From SAR86 cluster bacterium (GTDB lineage: Bacteria; Pseudomonadota; Gammaproteobacteria; Magnimaribacterales; D2472): DNA of 46,774 nt. The notes under the pieces are model-generated. The model had not been told where the DNA came from and made no database searches. It saw only the letters and a list, made by a program, of their open reading frames with translations. How positions within the stretch are numbered: the first letter of the stretch is position 1; the number at the start of each line of letters is the position of its first letter. Shown piece after piece: positions 29,398-44,375 of this stretch. Location of the stretch: NCBI GenBank assembly GCA_003331545.1, contig QOPC01000004.1, forward strand, positions 1-46,774. The letters are read 5' to 3'. A program made the translations under genes and the position numbers.

Positions 29398-30543
29398 ATG
29401 AAAAAAAATATATTCCTAAGCATTTTTTTACTGCTAATATCCTCTTGTTCAACATTAGCTTTTTGGTCAGATGATTCTGAGGAAGATCTAATTGAACCTG
29501 TTTCTTTAGAATCTATCAAAGATGAATACTCAATCTCAGTAGAGTGGAAGAAATCTTTTAAAGGCGAAAATAGCTTAGGCTCTTTTAAACCATCATTTTA
29601 CTCAGGTAGCATGCTAATTGCAGATCCAGAGGGTAATGTTCATTCAGCAAATGCTGTATCTGGAAAAATTAATTGGCAGATAAATCTCGATCGAGAATTG
29701 TCATCAGGTGTAGCTTCAGGTTTTGGGAAACTAGTTGTATCAGACATAGATGGTTTTGTAATAGCAATTGACTCTGAGAGACAAGAAATTCTTTGGGAAA
29801 AAAATATTGGTGGTGAAATCCTTTCTAACGCAGTGATCAGTGCCTCTCATGTGATTGCAAAGAACTCAGTAGGCGAGCTTGTTGCCTTGGACTCTTCTTC
29901 AGGTGAAAAAAATTGGTCATTTAGATCTCAATTACCAGCATTAACAGTTAGGGGGACTGGCGAGCCGATTATAGAAGATGGTATTGTTTTCTCTACATTT
30001 GATAACGGTCGATTGGCAGCATTTCAATTAGATACTGGCTTTTTTTTATGGGATGCTCCCATATCTTTTTTGGAGGGGTCCTCAGAACTTGAAAATCTTA
30101 TAGATGCAGATTCTGCTCCAATTTTAGCAAAGCAATTAATTTTTGCGACAAACTACCAAGGAAATCTCACTGCGTTTGATATTGCTCAAAAAAGACCAGT
30201 GTGGAATGAAGATGCCTCTTCTTTTTATTCACCAATTGCTGTCAATAACATGATTATGGTGATCCAAGATGATAGCTCAATTATTTCTTTTTCACTTAAC
30301 AATTTATCGAAATCATGGACTTCAGAGGAATATCTTAGAAGAGATTTATCTAATGGGGCTGTTTATAAAAATTTACTGTTAGTTGGAGATTTAGAAGGCT
30401 ATGTTCATGTAATAAATCCATTGACTGGCATTACTGTTGGAAGAAAAAAAGTAACAGGAAAACCAATAATGAGCATTGTTACTTTTAGAGATCTTGCGTA
30501 TGTCGTTGATCAGGATTCTAATATAGTTGCAATTAAGCTCTAA
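29398..30543 (+). CDS. bamB: Outer membrane assembly lipoprotein BamB
   Basis: Lipobox 'LISSCSTL', PQQ-like propeller repeats 'GKINWQINLDRELSSGVASGFGKLVVSDIDGFVIAIDSERQEILWEKNIGGEILSNAVIS'. Confidence 0.95.
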   Translation: MKKNIFLSIFLLLISSCSTLAFWSDDSEEDLIEPVSLESIKDEYSISVEWKKSFKGENSLGSFKPSFYSGSMLIADPEGNVHSANAVSGKINWQINLDRELSSGVASGFGKLVVSDIDGFVIAIDSERQEILWEKNIGGEILSNAVISASHVIAKNSVGELVALDSSSGEKNWSFRSQLPALTVRGTGEPIIEDGIVFSTFDNGRLAAFQLDTGFFLWDAPISFLEGSSELENLIDADSAPILAKQLIFATNYQGNLTAFDIAQKRPVWNEDASSFYSPIAVNNMIMVIQDDSSIISFSLNNLSKSWTSEEYLRRDLSNGAVYKNLLLVGDLEGYVHVINPLTGITVGRKKVTGKPIMSIVTFRDLAYVVDQDSNIVAIKL

Positions 30544-30557
30544 GATGTCCTTAAAAA

Positions 30558-31949
30558 ATGTTAAATTCTATCGCAATTCTTGGCCGACCTAATGTAGGTA
30601 AGTCTTCCTTATTTAATAAACTTACAAAAAGTAGGAATGCAATAGTCTCTGATTTCTCTGGTCTTACGAAAGACAGAAATTTTGGATATGTATCAATAAA
30701 AAATCAACAATATCTATTTATTGATACTGGAGGAGTCGGTTCTGAGATTACAGATTTTAGCGAAGCAATCACTCAACAAGCTTTATTAGCTGCTGAGGAT
30801 TCAAATTTAATCTTGTTACTCTTTGATGCCTCAGAAGAATTAACTTCTGATGATATTAATTTATTCGAAATAATTCGAAAAATGAATAAAAATTTTTTTA
30901 TTGTTTTAAATAAAATTGATATCAAGAAAAGATCTAACCTTAAAGATGATCTCTTAAAACGGGGTTCTGGAGAAATACTTGAAGTGAGTGCAGAGCATTC
31001 AAAAGGCATTAAAGAATTGCAATCATATATATCAGAACAGTTTAATGAGGATCATTTAATAACCAATACCAATGAGGATTTAGGAACAAAAATAGCTGTG
31101 ATTGGAAGACCTAATGCAGGTAAATCTACCTTTATTAATCAATTTACTAAACAAGATCGTTTAATTGTTTCAGAAATTCCGGGAACAACCATTGATTCCA
31201 TTCATGTGCCATTTATTTTCGATAAAGAAAATTTTGTTTTTATTGATACTGCTGGAATAAGAAAAAGGTATAAACAGAGTCATGCTGTTGAATATTTTTC
31301 TTATGTTAGAGCTATGCACTCTGTCGATGAATCTGACATTGTATTACTGTTGATAGATGCAACTGATGGAGTTGTTGATCAAGATCTTAGAATTTTAAAT
31401 TTGATAAGGGGTTACGGGAAACCAGTTGTAGTTGCTCTCAACAAAGTAGATGAATTATCAGCTAAGTCGATAATCCAGCTAAGTGAAACGAAGAAATTTC
31501 AAAATTCAGCATTAAATGACTTGGTTATAGTAGAGATTTCCGCATTACACAAACGTGGATTTAAAAAACTTTTTAATGCTTTGGCAAGAGTTAACAAATT
31601 AGCACAAACAAAGTTTACAACTGGTAAATTGAATAAACTGCTTTCAAAGTTTACTAGTCTGACAAATACTCCAAGTATTGCTGGTAGACAAATCAAGATG
31701 AGATATGTTCATTTTGGAGGTATCCATCCTACAAAATTAATAATTCATTCTAATTTTTCATCCAAAATACCTGCAAATTATAAACGTTACCTAATCAATT
31801 CATTTAGGCATGAACTTGACCTTAAAAGTATTGAATTAAGTATTAGTTTTAAAAAGGGGGATAACCCCTACGAGGGCAAAAAAAATAAATTATCTACAAG
31901 ACAAATAAAAAAGAAAAAGCGTCTTATCAAGCATACAAAAAAAAGTTAA
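30558..31949 (+). CDS. der: GTPase Der (EngA)
   Basis: Two G domains 'ILGRPNVGKSSLFNKLT' and 'VIGRPNAGKSTFINQFT', KH-like C-terminus with basic tail. Confidence 0.98.
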   Translation: MLNSIAILGRPNVGKSSLFNKLTKSRNAIVSDFSGLTKDRNFGYVSIKNQQYLFIDTGGVGSEITDFSEAITQQALLAAEDSNLILLLFDASEELTSDDINLFEIIRKMNKNFFIVLNKIDIKKRSNLKDDLLKRGSGEILEVSAEHSKGIKELQSYISEQFNEDHLITNTNEDLGTKIAVIGRPNAGKSTFINQFTKQDRLIVSEIPGTTIDSIHVPFIFDKENFVFIDTAGIRKRYKQSHAVEYFSYVRAMHSVDESDIVLLLIDATDGVVDQDLRILNLIRGYGKPVVVALNKVDELSAKSIIQLSETKKFQNSALNDLVIVEISALHKRGFKKLFNALARVNKLAQTKFTTGKLNKLLSKFTSLTNTPSIAGRQIKMRYVHFGGIHPTKLIIHSNFSSKIPANYKRYLINSFRHELDLKSIELSISFKKGDNPYEGKKNKLSTRQIKKKKRLIKHTKKS

Positions 31950-31991
31950 ATAATTTTCTTATATTGTAGTATAACTACAATGAATAATGTC

Positions 31992-32020
31992 TGTATGTAC
32001 TATTTTATATACATTTTTTT
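31992..32020 (+). terminator. Candidate AT-rich intrinsic terminator after der
   Basis: TGTATGTA-CTATTT-TATATACA (8-bp stem incl. one G-U) followed by T7. Confidence 0.45.
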
Positions 32021-32130
32021 AATTATTGACTTTAAAAATTACATAAACTTAAATAGCACTACATATTTAACTAAGAATATATTTATTTTAATTGGTACAA
32101 TTAATATAGTTAGATATAAGAAGGGAACAT

Positions 32131-32526
32131 ATGTCTATTAACCACAACAAAGTTAGGCCAGTTTATATGAATTTATTTCAGATTAGGCTTCCTATTTCTG
32201 CGATTTCTTCAATAACCCACCGATTGGCTGGAATATATATATTTTTTATCTCTCTTCCTCTCTTTCTATTCCTTCTCTATTTTACAACAAAAAGTTACAA
32301 TGACTTCATGTTCATCCAACAAGCTTTTAATAACTCAATATTTTTTTCAACATTTGTCTCTTTTAGTTTTCTAGTTTTTGCATATCACATATTAACTGGT
32401 GTTCGTCATTTGCTTCAGGATTTACATATTGGTGAATCATTAAGTGCCTCAAGAGTTTCATCCTATATAGTTTTTATATTATGGTTTTTGTTGACATTGT
32501 TTGTCATTTGGATGTTTTACCTATGA
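32131..32526 (+). CDS. sdhC: Succinate dehydrogenase cytochrome b556 subunit
   Basis: 'RPVYMNLFQIRLPISAISSITHRLAGIYIF', 'YHILTGVRHLLQDLHIG'. Confidence 0.95.
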   Translation: MSINHNKVRPVYMNLFQIRLPISAISSITHRLAGIYIFFISLPLFLFLLYFTTKSYNDFMFIQQAFNNSIFFSTFVSFSFLVFAYHILTGVRHLLQDLHIGESLSASRVSSYIVFILWFLLTLFVIWMFYL

Positions 32527-32882
32527 TAGGTTCTACTTTATTCTTTGCTCAGCGTTTTTCAGCTGTATTTTTATTGGCCTATGTTATTTGGCTAATTACC
32601 TTTTTCATTTTTAATCAACCCTTCGAATTTAGTACTTGGGTTCAGTTTACAAATCAACAGAAATTTCTTATTTTTACCAGTGCAGTTGCTTTAATAATTC
32701 CATTGCATGCATTCATTGGTTTATGGACGATAGGCACTGATTACTTTACTCAAAGAACACTTGGTTTTCTTAATAATCGTTTGTCTCAATATGCCGGTCT
32801 CATCAGGGGTGCTTATACTTTCTTATTCACTATTTGGGGTTTTTTAATTGTTTTTTTTATTTTATTTATTATCTGGAGCTAA
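32523..32882 (+). CDS. sdhD: Succinate dehydrogenase membrane anchor subunit
   Basis: 'AQRFSAVFLLAYVIWL', 'IIPLHAFIGLWTIGTDYF'; start at 32523 (ATGA overlap with sdhC) preferred over the track start 32481. Confidence 0.92.
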   Translation: MIGSTLFFAQRFSAVFLLAYVIWLITFFIFNQPFEFSTWVQFTNQQKFLIFTSAVALIIPLHAFIGLWTIGTDYFTQRTLGFLNNRLSQYAGLIRGAYTFLFTIWGFLIVFFILFIIWS

Positions 32883-32885
32883 ATT

Positions 32886-34667
32886 TTGAGTACTTTAAAT
32901 TCATCTAATATAAAAACTCTAGAGTTTGATGTTCTGGTTATTGGCGGTGGTGGATCAGGAATGAGAACCTCATTAGAGTTAGCAAAATCTGGATTGAAGA
33001 CAGCTGTTGTATCAAAAGTTTTTCCAACAAGATCTCATACTGTTTCAGCCCAAGGAGGAATTACCTGTGCTATTGCCAGCGCAGATCCTCAAGATGATTG
33101 GCGCTGGCATATGTATGACACTGTTAAAGGCTCTGATTATATTGGAGATCAAGACGCGATTGAGTATATGTGTTCAGAGGGCCCAAAAGCTGTATTTGAG
33201 CTTGAGCATATGGGCCTTCCATTTTCTAGAACAGAGAATGGGAGAATTTATCAAAGACCTTTTGGCGGTCAGTCTAAGGATTTTGGAAAGGGCGGACAAG
33301 CGGCAAGAACTTGCGCTGCTGCAGATAGAACAGGACATGCTTTGCTTCATACTCTTTATCAAAATAATGTTAAAGAGGGTTCTAATTTTCTTAATGAATG
33401 GTTTGCAGTGGACTTAGTTCTAAATCAATTTAAAGAAGTAACTGGAGTAGTTGCATTTTCCATTGAATCTGGCGAGGTTGCCTATCTCAAAGCACAAGCA
33501 ACAGTATTAGCTACAGGTGGAGCAGGAAGAATTTATTCCTCCACAACAAATGCTCTTATAAATACAGGAGATGGTCTTGGAATGGCTTTAAGAGCAGGTA
33601 TTCCAGCACAAGATATGGAGATGTGGCAATTTCATCCAACCGGAATATATGGAGCGGGCTCTCTTGTTACTGAGGGGTGCCGAGGAGAAGGTGGTTACCT
33701 CATAAATAAAGATGGCGAAAGATTCATGGAGAGATATGCACCTAATGCTAAAGATCTTGCTGGAAGAGATGTTGTGGCACGTTCAATGGTTCTAGAAATC
33801 TTAGAGGGCAGAGGATGCGGTGATGATAAAGATCATGTATATCTAAAACTTGATCATTTGGGGGCAGACGTATTAAACGCGAAACTTCCTGGTATTTGTG
33901 AGCTTTCTAGAACATTTGCTGCAGTAGACCCAATATATGAGCCTATTCCAGTAGTTCCTACATGCCACTATATGATGGGCGGCACACCTACAAATATCCA
34001 TGGTCAAGCATTTAACATTGGTAGTGATAATAATTATATTCCTGGTCTATTTTCCGTAGGTGAAGCAGCATGTGTTTCTGTTCATGGTGCAAACAGACTC
34101 GGTGGGAATTCACTTTTAGATTTAGTTGTCTTTGGAAGAGCCGCCGGAATTCATATCAATGAAGCATTAAAATCAGGTGGTGGGGTTGCTGATGCTAATA
34201 AAGATGATATTGATAAAGCTCTTGATGGCTTGAATAAGTTAAATGAATCAACCTCTGGACATGAAGTATCATCTGTGAAGAAAGAACTTCAAGAAGTCAT
34301 GCAAAATTATTTTGGAGTATTTAGAAGAGGAGATTACATGGAAAAAGGTGTTGCTGCACTTTCTGATATTAGAGAAAAAATTAATAATTTATATGTTGAA
34401 GATAAAAGTTCTGCCTTTAACACCAATAGAGTTGAAGCAATTGAACTTCAGAATTTATTTGAGGTCGCTGAAGCAACAGCTATTTCATCTCTTCAAAGAA
34501 CTGAAAGCAGGGGAGCTCATGCTAGAGAAGATTTTCCTGACAGAGATGATGAAAATTGGCTCTGTCATTCATTATATGATCCAACCACGAAGGTTTTAGG
34601 GAAAAGACACGTAAACTTTGAGCCTCATCAAGTCGAAGCATTCCCTCCAAAAATTAGAACTTACTAG
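32886..34667 (+). CDS. sdhA: Succinate dehydrogenase flavoprotein subunit
   Basis: '[48 protein letters not shown]', '[20 protein letters not shown]'; TTG start. Confidence 0.98.
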   Translation: MSTLNSSNIKTLEFDVLVIGGGGSGMRTSLELAKSGLKTAVVSKVFPTRSHTVSAQGGITCAIASADPQDDWRWHMYDTVKGSDYIGDQDAIEYMCSEGPKAVFELEHMGLPFSRTENGRIYQRPFGGQSKDFGKGGQAARTCAAADRTGHALLHTLYQNNVKEGSNFLNEWFAVDLVLNQFKEVTGVVAFSIESGEVAYLKAQATVLATGGAGRIYSSTTNALINTGDGLGMALRAGIPAQDMEMWQFHPTGIYGAGSLVTEGCRGEGGYLINKDGERFMERYAPNAKDLAGRDVVARSMVLEILEGRGCGDDKDHVYLKLDHLGADVLNAKLPGICELSRTFAAVDPIYEPIPVVPTCHYMMGGTPTNIHGQAFNIGSDNNYIPGLFSVGEAACVSVHGANRLGGNSLLDLVVFGRAAGIHINEALKSGGGVADANKDDIDKALDGLNKLNESTSGHEVSSVKKELQEVMQNYFGVFRRGDYMEKGVAALSDIREKINNLYVEDKSSAFNTNRVEAIELQNLFEVAEATAISSLQRTESRGAHAREDFPDRDDENWLCHSLYDPTTKVLGKRHVNFEPHQVEAFPPKIRTY

Positions 34668-34679
34668 ATATCCAAACCA

Positions 34680-35417
34680 ATGATAAGTATTAACATTTAT
34701 AGATATAACCCAGAAACTGATCAGTTTCCTTACATGCAGACCTTTGAGTTTGAGAAACCTAAAAGAGATATCATGGTTTTAGAGCTTTTAAATCAGTTAA
34801 AAACAAAAGACCCCACTATTTCATACAGAAGATCATGCAGGGAGGGAGTTTGTGGCTCTGATGGTATGAACATAAATGGAAAAAATGGTTTGGCATGTAT
34901 TACTCCTTTATCTTCTGTGATTAAAAAAAATAAATTAGACCTTAGGCCATTGCCTGGACTTCCAGTTGTAAGGGATCTGGTAGTAGATATGACTGAATTC
35001 TATGCTCAATATGAAAAGATTAAGCCTTTCCTTCAAAATGATACTCCCGTTGACATTGGGGAAAGACTCCAATCTCCAGAAGATAGAGATAAATTGGATG
35101 GTTTATATGAGTGCATTTTATGCGCATGCTGTTCAACAAGTTGCCCATCATTCTGGTGGAATCCTGATAAGTTTGTAGGCCCGGCTGCTCTTCTTCAGGC
35201 TTACAGGTTCATAGCTGACTCTAGGGACACAAAAACTGCAGAAAGACTTCAAAGTTTGTCTGACCCATTCAGTGTTTATAGGTGCCACGGAATTATGAAT
35301 TGTGTCAGCGTATGCCCAAAGGGTCTTAACCCGAATGAGGCGATCGGTGAAATTAAATCAATGCTCCTTTCTAATAAAAATAAAAAAAATATTATTACCT
35401 CAGATAAAGTTGGTTAA
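34680..35417 (+). CDS. sdhB: Succinate dehydrogenase iron-sulfur subunit
   Basis: 'SYRRSCREGVCGSDGMNINGKNGLACIT', 'LYECILCACCSTSCPSFWW', 'CHGIMNCVSVCPKGLNP'. Confidence 0.98.
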   Translation: MISINIYRYNPETDQFPYMQTFEFEKPKRDIMVLELLNQLKTKDPTISYRRSCREGVCGSDGMNINGKNGLACITPLSSVIKKNKLDLRPLPGLPVVRDLVVDMTEFYAQYEKIKPFLQNDTPVDIGERLQSPEDRDKLDGLYECILCACCSTSCPSFWWNPDKFVGPAALLQAYRFIADSRDTKTAERLQSLSDPFSVYRCHGIMNCVSVCPKGLNPNEAIGEIKSMLLSNKNKKNIITSDKVG

Positions 35418-35423
35418 GAAAAA

Positions 35424-38240
35424 ATGAATAATATGGAGAGATTTTGGGCCACCTCTCATACAGCTGGTGCTCAAAGCGCATATCTTGAATCCTTATACGA
35501 ATCTTACCTAAAAGATAGCTCATCCATCCCGCAAGACTGGAAAATTTACTTTGATTCTTTGCCCAATGTAAACGATTCGCAGAAAGAAGTTTCTCACCAA
35601 GAAATAATCAATAGATTCAGAGAGGAGGAGGTTAATACGTCCTCAGATTCTGCAGCTCAAAAAATTCAACCTAGCTATAAACAAACTAAGGTTTCTCAAT
35701 TAATTCAAGCATATAGAAGCAGAGGGCATTTAAATGCAAACCTAGATCCGCTAGGCTTAAAGCTTTCTCGAAATTGTGAGGACTTGGATATTGGATTTCA
35801 TGATTTAGAGTCCACGGATTTATCTGATGAATTTGAACTAGATTCATTAGACATAGGTAAAAAGTCAGCTAAATTGTCTGAAATTATCCAAGCATTAGAA
35901 AAAATATATTGCGGCACTTTAGGGGTCGAATATAACTATATTTCGTCATTAAATGAAAGAAAGTGGTTTCAAAAAAGGCTTGAGCCAAACTTAGGAAATT
36001 TAGAATTTAATCCAGCAGAGCAAAAATATATATTAAAACGTTTGAGTTCAGCAGAGGGCCTTGCAAAATTCCTGGCATCAAGGTATCCAGGTATGAAAAG
36101 ATTTGGAATTGATGGAGCTGAATCACTAATTCCATTGGTTGACAGCCTGATTCAAAATTGTGGTGTCTTTGGTGCAGAGCAGATTTGTTTTGGAATGGCA
36201 CATAGAGGAAGATTAAATCTTTTGGTAAACGTTTTGGGGAAGTCTCCAAAAGAACTATTTACTGAATTTGAAGAGGATTATGAGTTAGAAGGTGCTAGTA
36301 CAGGAGACGTTAAGTATCATCTTGGCTCATCAACCAATATTTTAACTCCCAATGGAGAGGTGCATGTTTCATTAGCCAACAATCCATCTCACCTCGAAAT
36401 TGTTGATCCAGTTGTCCTTGGTTCCGTAAGAGGAAGACAAGATAGACTGAAGGACAAAAATAAAGAACTTGTAATTCCGATCTTAATTCATGGGGATGCA
36501 TCTTTTTCCGGGCAAGGAGTTGTAATGGAAACACTGCAGATGTCTCAAACTAGAGGCTATGGTGTGGGGGGAACAATTCACGTAATAGTTAATAATCAAA
36601 TAGGCTTTACTACATCAAATGAGGAGGATTCTCGCTCGACTCAATATGCAACTGACGTGGCTAAGATGATCGAAGCTCCAGTTCTACATGTAAATGGTGA
36701 TGATCCTGAAATGGTTGTATTCGCTGCTAAATTGGCTTGTGAATACAGATACAACTTTAAAAAAGATATTGTCATTGATATGTTTTGCTACAGAAGAAGA
36801 GGACACAATGAAGCAGATGAGCCCTCCTCAACGCAACCAATCATGTACCAAAAAATTGCAAATCAAGCCTCTGTTAAGAGTTCCTATCAAGATAAACTCA
36901 TCTCTTTAAAAGTTGTGACTCAGTCTGAATGCGATGAGTCAGAAAAAAAATATAGATCAGCAATAGAACAAGGAGATTCTGTTGTACACAACCTTGCTAC
37001 TAAGCCGAATGAGTCTATGTGGTTTGATTGGACACCATATATGGATCAAAAAGGGGACGTTAAAATTGAATCTTCATTCGATAGAGAAAAATTCAAAAAT
37101 CTTGCCTATCAAGCATTCTCGCCACCTGAGAATTTTGTTTTACAGAGACAAGTGCAGAAAATTTTTTCTGATAGGCTTGAAATGGCAGATGGAAGCATTC
37201 CTGTAAACTGGGGTTTTGCTGAAAACATGGCTTATGCAACCCTTTTAGATCAAGGATATCCTATTAGATTTTCTGGCCAAGATATAAGAAGAGGAACATT
37301 TTCTCATCGGCATGCAGCTGTTTTTAACCAAGAAGATGGCAAAGCACATATGCCTTTGGTTCAGATTGCAGAAAACTCTAATACAACACTTGATATCTAT
37401 GATTCTCTTTTATCAGAGGAAGCTGTTCTTGGTTTTGAATATGGCTATTCTGCAACAAGCCCATATGGATTAGTTATATGGGAGGCTCAATTTGGAGATT
37501 TTGTTAATGGAGCTCAGGTTGTTATTGATCAATTTATTGTTTCTGCTGAGCACAAATGGGAGAGGTTATCTGGACTGGTTATGCTTCTTCCCCATGGGTA
37601 TGAGGGTCAAGGACCAGAACACAGTAGCGCAAGATTAGAAAGATTTCTGCAATTATGTGCATATGAAAATATTCAAGTATGTGTCCCAAGCACCCCAGCT
37701 CAGATATATCACTTACTAAGATTCCAAACCATTCGCATGATGAGAAGACCGCTTGTTGTCATATCACCTAAGAGCCTATTAAGAAATCCACAGGCAGTTT
37801 CTTCAATTCATGAATTGACCGATGGCTTTTTTCAGTATGTGATTGATGACTGTCTTGAAGACCCAGAGAAGGTTGAAAAAGTAATTATGTGTTCAGGAAA
37901 AGTTTTTTATGATCTATCGTCAAAAAGAGAAGAACTTGGCATTGAAAATGCTGCTCTAATAAGAATCGAGCAACTATATCCATTTCCATATGACACTCTT
38001 GAAAAAATTCTTAAAACTTATAAAAATGCTGTCAAATTTGTTTGGTGCCAAGAAGAACCAACAAATCAAGGAGCTTGGTATAACCATCGTCATAGGTTGC
38101 AGGCAGTGCTAGATAGGATGAATATAAAAAATGAAATAGCATTGGTGAGTCGAGAAGCCTCATCAGCACCCGCAGTAGGATTAAATAAATTACACAATCA
38201 ACAACAAGAAGCTTTGGTAAAAGAAGCTTTATTATTCTAG
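35424..38240 (+). CDS. sucA: 2-oxoglutarate dehydrogenase E1
   Basis: '[34 protein letters not shown]', '[27 protein letters not shown]', '[24 protein letters not shown]'. Confidence 0.98.
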   Translation: MNNMERFWATSHTAGAQSAYLESLYESYLKDSSSIPQDWKIYFDSLPNVNDSQKEVSHQEIINRFREEEVNTSSDSAAQKIQPSYKQTKVSQLIQAYRSRGHLNANLDPLGLKLSRNCEDLDIGFHDLESTDLSDEFELDSLDIGKKSAKLSEIIQALEKIYCGTLGVEYNYISSLNERKWFQKRLEPNLGNLEFNPAEQKYILKRLSSAEGLAKFLASRYPGMKRFGIDGAESLIPLVDSLIQNCGVFGAEQICFGMAHRGRLNLLVNVLGKSPKELFTEFEEDYELEGASTGDVKYHLGSSTNILTPNGEVHVSLANNPSHLEIVDPVVLGSVRGRQDRLKDKNKELVIPILIHGDASFSGQGVVMETLQMSQTRGYGVGGTIHVIVNNQIGFTTSNEEDSRSTQYATDVAKMIEAPVLHVNGDDPEMVVFAAKLACEYRYNFKKDIVIDMFCYRRRGHNEADEPSSTQPIMYQKIANQASVKSSYQDKLISLKVVTQSECDESEKKYRSAIEQGDSVVHNLATKPNESMWFDWTPYMDQKGDVKIESSFDREKFKNLAYQAFSPPENFVLQRQVQKIFSDRLEMADGSIPVNWGFAENMAYATLLDQGYPIRFSGQDIRRGTFSHRHAAVFNQEDGKAHMPLVQIAENSNTTLDIYDSLLSEEAVLGFEYGYSATSPYGLVIWEAQFGDFVNGAQVVIDQFIVSAEHKWERLSGLVMLLPHGYEGQGPEHSSARLERFLQLCAYENIQVCVPSTPAQIYHLLRFQTIRMMRRPLVVISPKSLLRNPQAVSSIHELTDGFFQYVIDDCLEDPEKVEKVIMCSGKVFYDLSSKREELGIENAALIRIEQLYPFPYDTLEKILKTYKNAVKFVWCQEEPTNQGAWYNHRHRLQAVLDRMNIKNEIALVSREASSAPAVGLNKLHNQQQEALVKEALLF

Positions 38241-38250
38241 AGAAATAATT

Positions 38251-39510
38251 ATGTCTACAGAAATCAAATCACCAACATTCCCAGAGTCTGTCGCAGATGG
38301 AACTATTGCAAACTGGGTAAAGAAAGAGGGCGATCAGGTAAAACAAGATGAAGTAATTGCTGAAATAGAAACAGATAAAGTAGTTTTAGAAGTTGTTGCC
38401 CCATTTGATGGAAAAATCTCTAAAGTTCTAAAACCTGCAGGAGAAACTGTTTTAAGTGCTGAGCTCATAGCAGAATTTGAAAAAGGATCAATTAGCGAGG
38501 AATTAGAAGCTACTAAAGTTGAACCATTGGAGGAAACTGAAGAAATAGAGGAGGTTGCAGTAACTGAAGAAGCAAAAGAAGAAGTGGAAATAGAAAATCA
38601 AAATGAACATTCATCAGATCGTAATGGGCCAGCGGTTAAAAAATTATTAAAAGAATATGATCTCAATCCTGATGATATTGCGAGCTCCGGAAAAGGGGGA
38701 AGAGTTACCAAAGCCGATGTAATTAATCATTTAGATCAGCCTAGCAAAGAGATTGTTCAACAGGAAATTGAGCAGCATTCAGCAAATCAAGCCCAAGCAA
38801 ATTCCTCTGAAAGAATAGAAGAGCGTGTACCAATGTCCAGACTGCGTTCAACTATTGCCAATAGATTGCTTACCGTTAAACAAGAAACCGCAATGCTAAC
38901 AACTTTTAATGAGGTTGATCTCAAACGAATCAAAGACTTGAGAGCTAAGTATGGTAAAAATTTTGAAGAGGAGCATGGAGTCAAATTGGGTTTCATGGGC
39001 TTCTTTGTATTAGCATCAGTTCAAGCTTTAAAGAAATTTCCATTAGTAAATGCTTCCATTGATGGAACTGATATTGTTTATCATGGGTATCAGGATGTAG
39101 GTGTTGCTGTCTCTACTGAAAGGGGCTTAGTAGTTCCTGTAATTAGGGATGCAGGTAATCTAAAAATAACTGATGTTGAAAGATCTATTTTAGATTATTC
39201 AGATAAAGCCAGGAGTGGAAAACTTTCAATCTCTGAAATGCAGGGAGGTACATTTACAATTTCTAATGGTGGCGTCTTTGGATCCTTATTATCTACGCCA
39301 ATTTTAAATGCTCCTCAAACTGCAATACTGGGAATGCATTCTATTCAAGATCGACCTGTTGCAATAGATGGTGAGATTGTGATCCGTCCGATGATGTATT
39401 TGGCTCTCAGCTACGACCACAGATTGCTTGATGGAAAAGATGCAGTTTCATTTTTGATAGCTATCAAAGATCAATTAGAGTCTCCCGAAAAACTCTTATT
39501 AAATCTATAA
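38251..39510 (+). CDS. sucB: Dihydrolipoyl succinyltransferase (E2o)
   Basis: Lipoyl '[14 protein letters not shown]', E3-binding '[32 protein letters not shown]', catalytic '[17 protein letters not shown]'. Confidence 0.97.
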   Translation: MSTEIKSPTFPESVADGTIANWVKKEGDQVKQDEVIAEIETDKVVLEVVAPFDGKISKVLKPAGETVLSAELIAEFEKGSISEELEATKVEPLEETEEIEEVAVTEEAKEEVEIENQNEHSSDRNGPAVKKLLKEYDLNPDDIASSGKGGRVTKADVINHLDQPSKEIVQQEIEQHSANQAQANSSERIEERVPMSRLRSTIANRLLTVKQETAMLTTFNEVDLKRIKDLRAKYGKNFEEEHGVKLGFMGFFVLASVQALKKFPLVNASIDGTDIVYHGYQDVGVAVSTERGLVVPVIRDAGNLKITDVERSILDYSDKARSGKLSISEMQGGTFTISNGGVFGSLLSTPILNAPQTAILGMHSIQDRPVAIDGEIVIRPMMYLALSYDHRLLDGKDAVSFLIAIKDQLESPEKLLLNL

Positions 39511-42091
<2,581 letters not shown>

Positions 42092-42095
<4 letters not shown>

Positions 42096-42961
42096 GTATA
42101 TTGGTTGATAAAGATACTCGTTTGTTGGTTCAAGGTTTTACCGGTTCTCAAGCTACATTGCATTCAGAACAATCAATTGAATATGGAACAAATATTGTTG
42201 GAGGAGTTACCCCTGGTAAAGGAGGGCAGAAACATTTAGATATTCCAGTTTTTAACTCTGTTCATGAGGCTGTTGAGGCCGTAAAACCGAATGCTTCAAT
42301 CATTTTTGTTCCTGCTCAATTTTGTAAAGATTCAATCTTAGAGGCAGCCGATGCTGGAATAAAATTAATTATTTGCATTACCGAAGGAGTTCCAACTTTG
42401 GATATGCTTATTGTAAAAAAGAAAATTGATGAGTTAGGTGTAACATTAATAGGTCCAAACTGCCCAGGGGTCATAACACCAGGTGAGGCAAAATTAGGAA
42501 TAATGCCAGGTAGTATCCATATGCAAGGATCGGTGGGCGTTATCTCTAGATCTGGCACCTTAACTTACGAAGCGGTCAAGCAAACAACCGATCTAAAACT
42601 TGGCCAAAGTACTTGCGTTGGTATAGGTGGCGATCCAATCCCTGGAACTTCTTTTATTGATGTCTTAAAAATGATGGAGGCAGATGACCAAACCAAAGCA
42701 ATAGTCATGGTTGGAGAGATTGGCGGAACGGCTGAAGAAGAAGCTGCAGAGTATATAAGAGATCATCTCTCCAAACCTGTAATTTCATATATTGCTGGTC
42801 AAACCGCTCCAGCTGGTAAAAGAATGGGCCATGCAGGTGCAATTATTGCTGGAGGTAAGGGCACGGCTGCAGACAAAATTAAAAAATTAGAGGAATGCGG
42901 CGTTCACATAGCTGAAAATTTGCTTCAAATTGGCTCTAAAGTTAAAGAAGTTCTGGGTTAG
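42092..42961 (+). CDS. sucD: Succinyl-CoA synthetase alpha subunit
   Basis: '[35 protein letters not shown]', '[20 protein letters not shown]', '[16 protein letters not shown]'. Confidence 0.98.
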
Positions 42962-44348
42962 ATCTTGCTATGAATTTGCTAGCAATATAATTCAACCTTG
43001 GAATAATTAAACCTGCAAATATTGTTAAACCAGTAATCATGCCTATCCAGATACCTGATGGGCCCATGGGGTCTCCAAATATCCCAAAATAAGTTAAAAA
43101 ATATCCAACAGGTAAAGCAACAAACCAGTAGGTTAAAATGATCATTAGCATTGGAGCAAATGTATCCTTGTAACCTCTCAGACTTCCTAAGGCACCCATT
43201 TGCATCCCATCTGGAATCTGAAAAATTGCGCCAAATAATAAAAGATTCATTGCAATTGTTGCAACAGCTAGATCTGAAGAGTAAAGCGAAACAAGATTGT
43301 CTCTGAAAATTAAAATAATCACCATATTCAATATTGCTCCCGCAAAACAGATGAAGATGGCAATATTGGAAGCGTACTTAGCTTGATGTAATTTTTTCTC
43401 ACCTACTAAGTTACCTATTCTGGTTGCAGCTGCAAGACCAAAAGATAAAGGCAAGATGAACAAAACACTTACTATATTTATTGCTACTGTATGCCCACTA
43501 ATTACTGTGGCTCCAAGCGACCCCAATATCAAAGCCGCGCCTGAAAACATGCTTAGTTCTACAAACACCCCAAAACCAATAGGCAAACCTAATTTAAGAG
43601 CTTCCTTGGTTGTATCCAAATTTGGTAAAGAGAATTTTGAAAATATTTTTGTTGGTCTATATTCTTTCTTTTTAATTATGACTAAAACTAAAACGATTAC
43701 TCCAATAACTACATTTATAGATGTTGCAATTCCACAGCCAACTCCTCCCATTGGAGGTATGCCAAAATAACCATAAACAAAAATAATGTCCAAAGGGATA
43801 TTTAAAACCATTCCAATAAATGCAACCCAAAAAACAGGAAGAGTAAGACCCATGCCTTCGCTGTAGCACCGAAGACATGTAAAAAGCATATTGGCAATAA
43901 AACCAAATGACATTGCTTTTAAATAGCCATCTGAAATCTGTGCAATATTCTCCTCAATATCAAAGAAGGGAATAAAAAAACTTAAATTTCTATAAAGAAT
44001 AAAACCAATAAAACCTAAAGCGAGGCTAACCCAAAGAATTTCTCGGACTTTTTGCCCAATTTCTTCATATTTCCTTGCTCCAAAAAGTTGAGCAACTATT
44101 GGAGTTACAGCAAATAGACACCCACCCAAAAGAAAATAAAATGGCATAGAAAGCGCGTTACCTATAGCTAACCCGGATAAATCTAGTGCGCTCGCTCTTC
44201 CTGCAACTATAGTATCGGTAACTCCCATCCCCATGTATGAAATTTGTGACCCATAGATTGGAATACCTATTTTAAGTAATTGTTTTAGTTCTTTTAATAA
44301 ATTTTTCAAAAAATAAGCCCAGAAATTTCTCGGTACTTTATCATACAA
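42942..44348 (-). CDS. MATE-family multidrug efflux transporter
   Basis: 12-TM type protein, '[33 protein letters not shown]', '[20 protein letters not shown]'. True start could be the TTG at 44309. Confidence 0.92.
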   Translation of the reverse strand: MYDKVPRNFWAYFLKNLLKELKQLLKIGIPIYGSQISYMGMGVTDTIVAGRASALDLSGLAIGNALSMPFYFLLGGCLFAVTPIVAQLFGARKYEEIGQKVREILWVSLALGFIGFILYRNLSFFIPFFDIEENIAQISDGYLKAMSFGFIANMLFTCLRCYSEGMGLTLPVFWVAFIGMVLNIPLDIIFVYGYFGIPPMGGVGCGIATSINVVIGVIVLVLVIIKKKEYRPTKIFSKFSLPNLDTTKEALKLGLPIGFGVFVELSMFSGAALILGSLGATVISGHTVAINIVSVLFILPLSFGLAAATRIGNLVGEKKLHQAKYASNIAIFICFAGAILNMVIILIFRDNLVSLYSSDLAVATIAMNLLLFGAIFQIPDGMQMGALGSLRGYKDTFAPMLMIILTYWFVALPVGYFLTYFGIFGDPMGPSGIWIGMITGLTIFAGLIIPRLNYIASKFIARSNPELL

Positions 44349-44375
44349 GGACTAGATTAAAATCGGAGATGAAAA

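Noticed and set aside
33007-33417. 136-aa plus-strand ORF inside sdhA
   Set aside because: Alternate-frame shadow of conserved sdhA sequence; composition shows no protein-family features.
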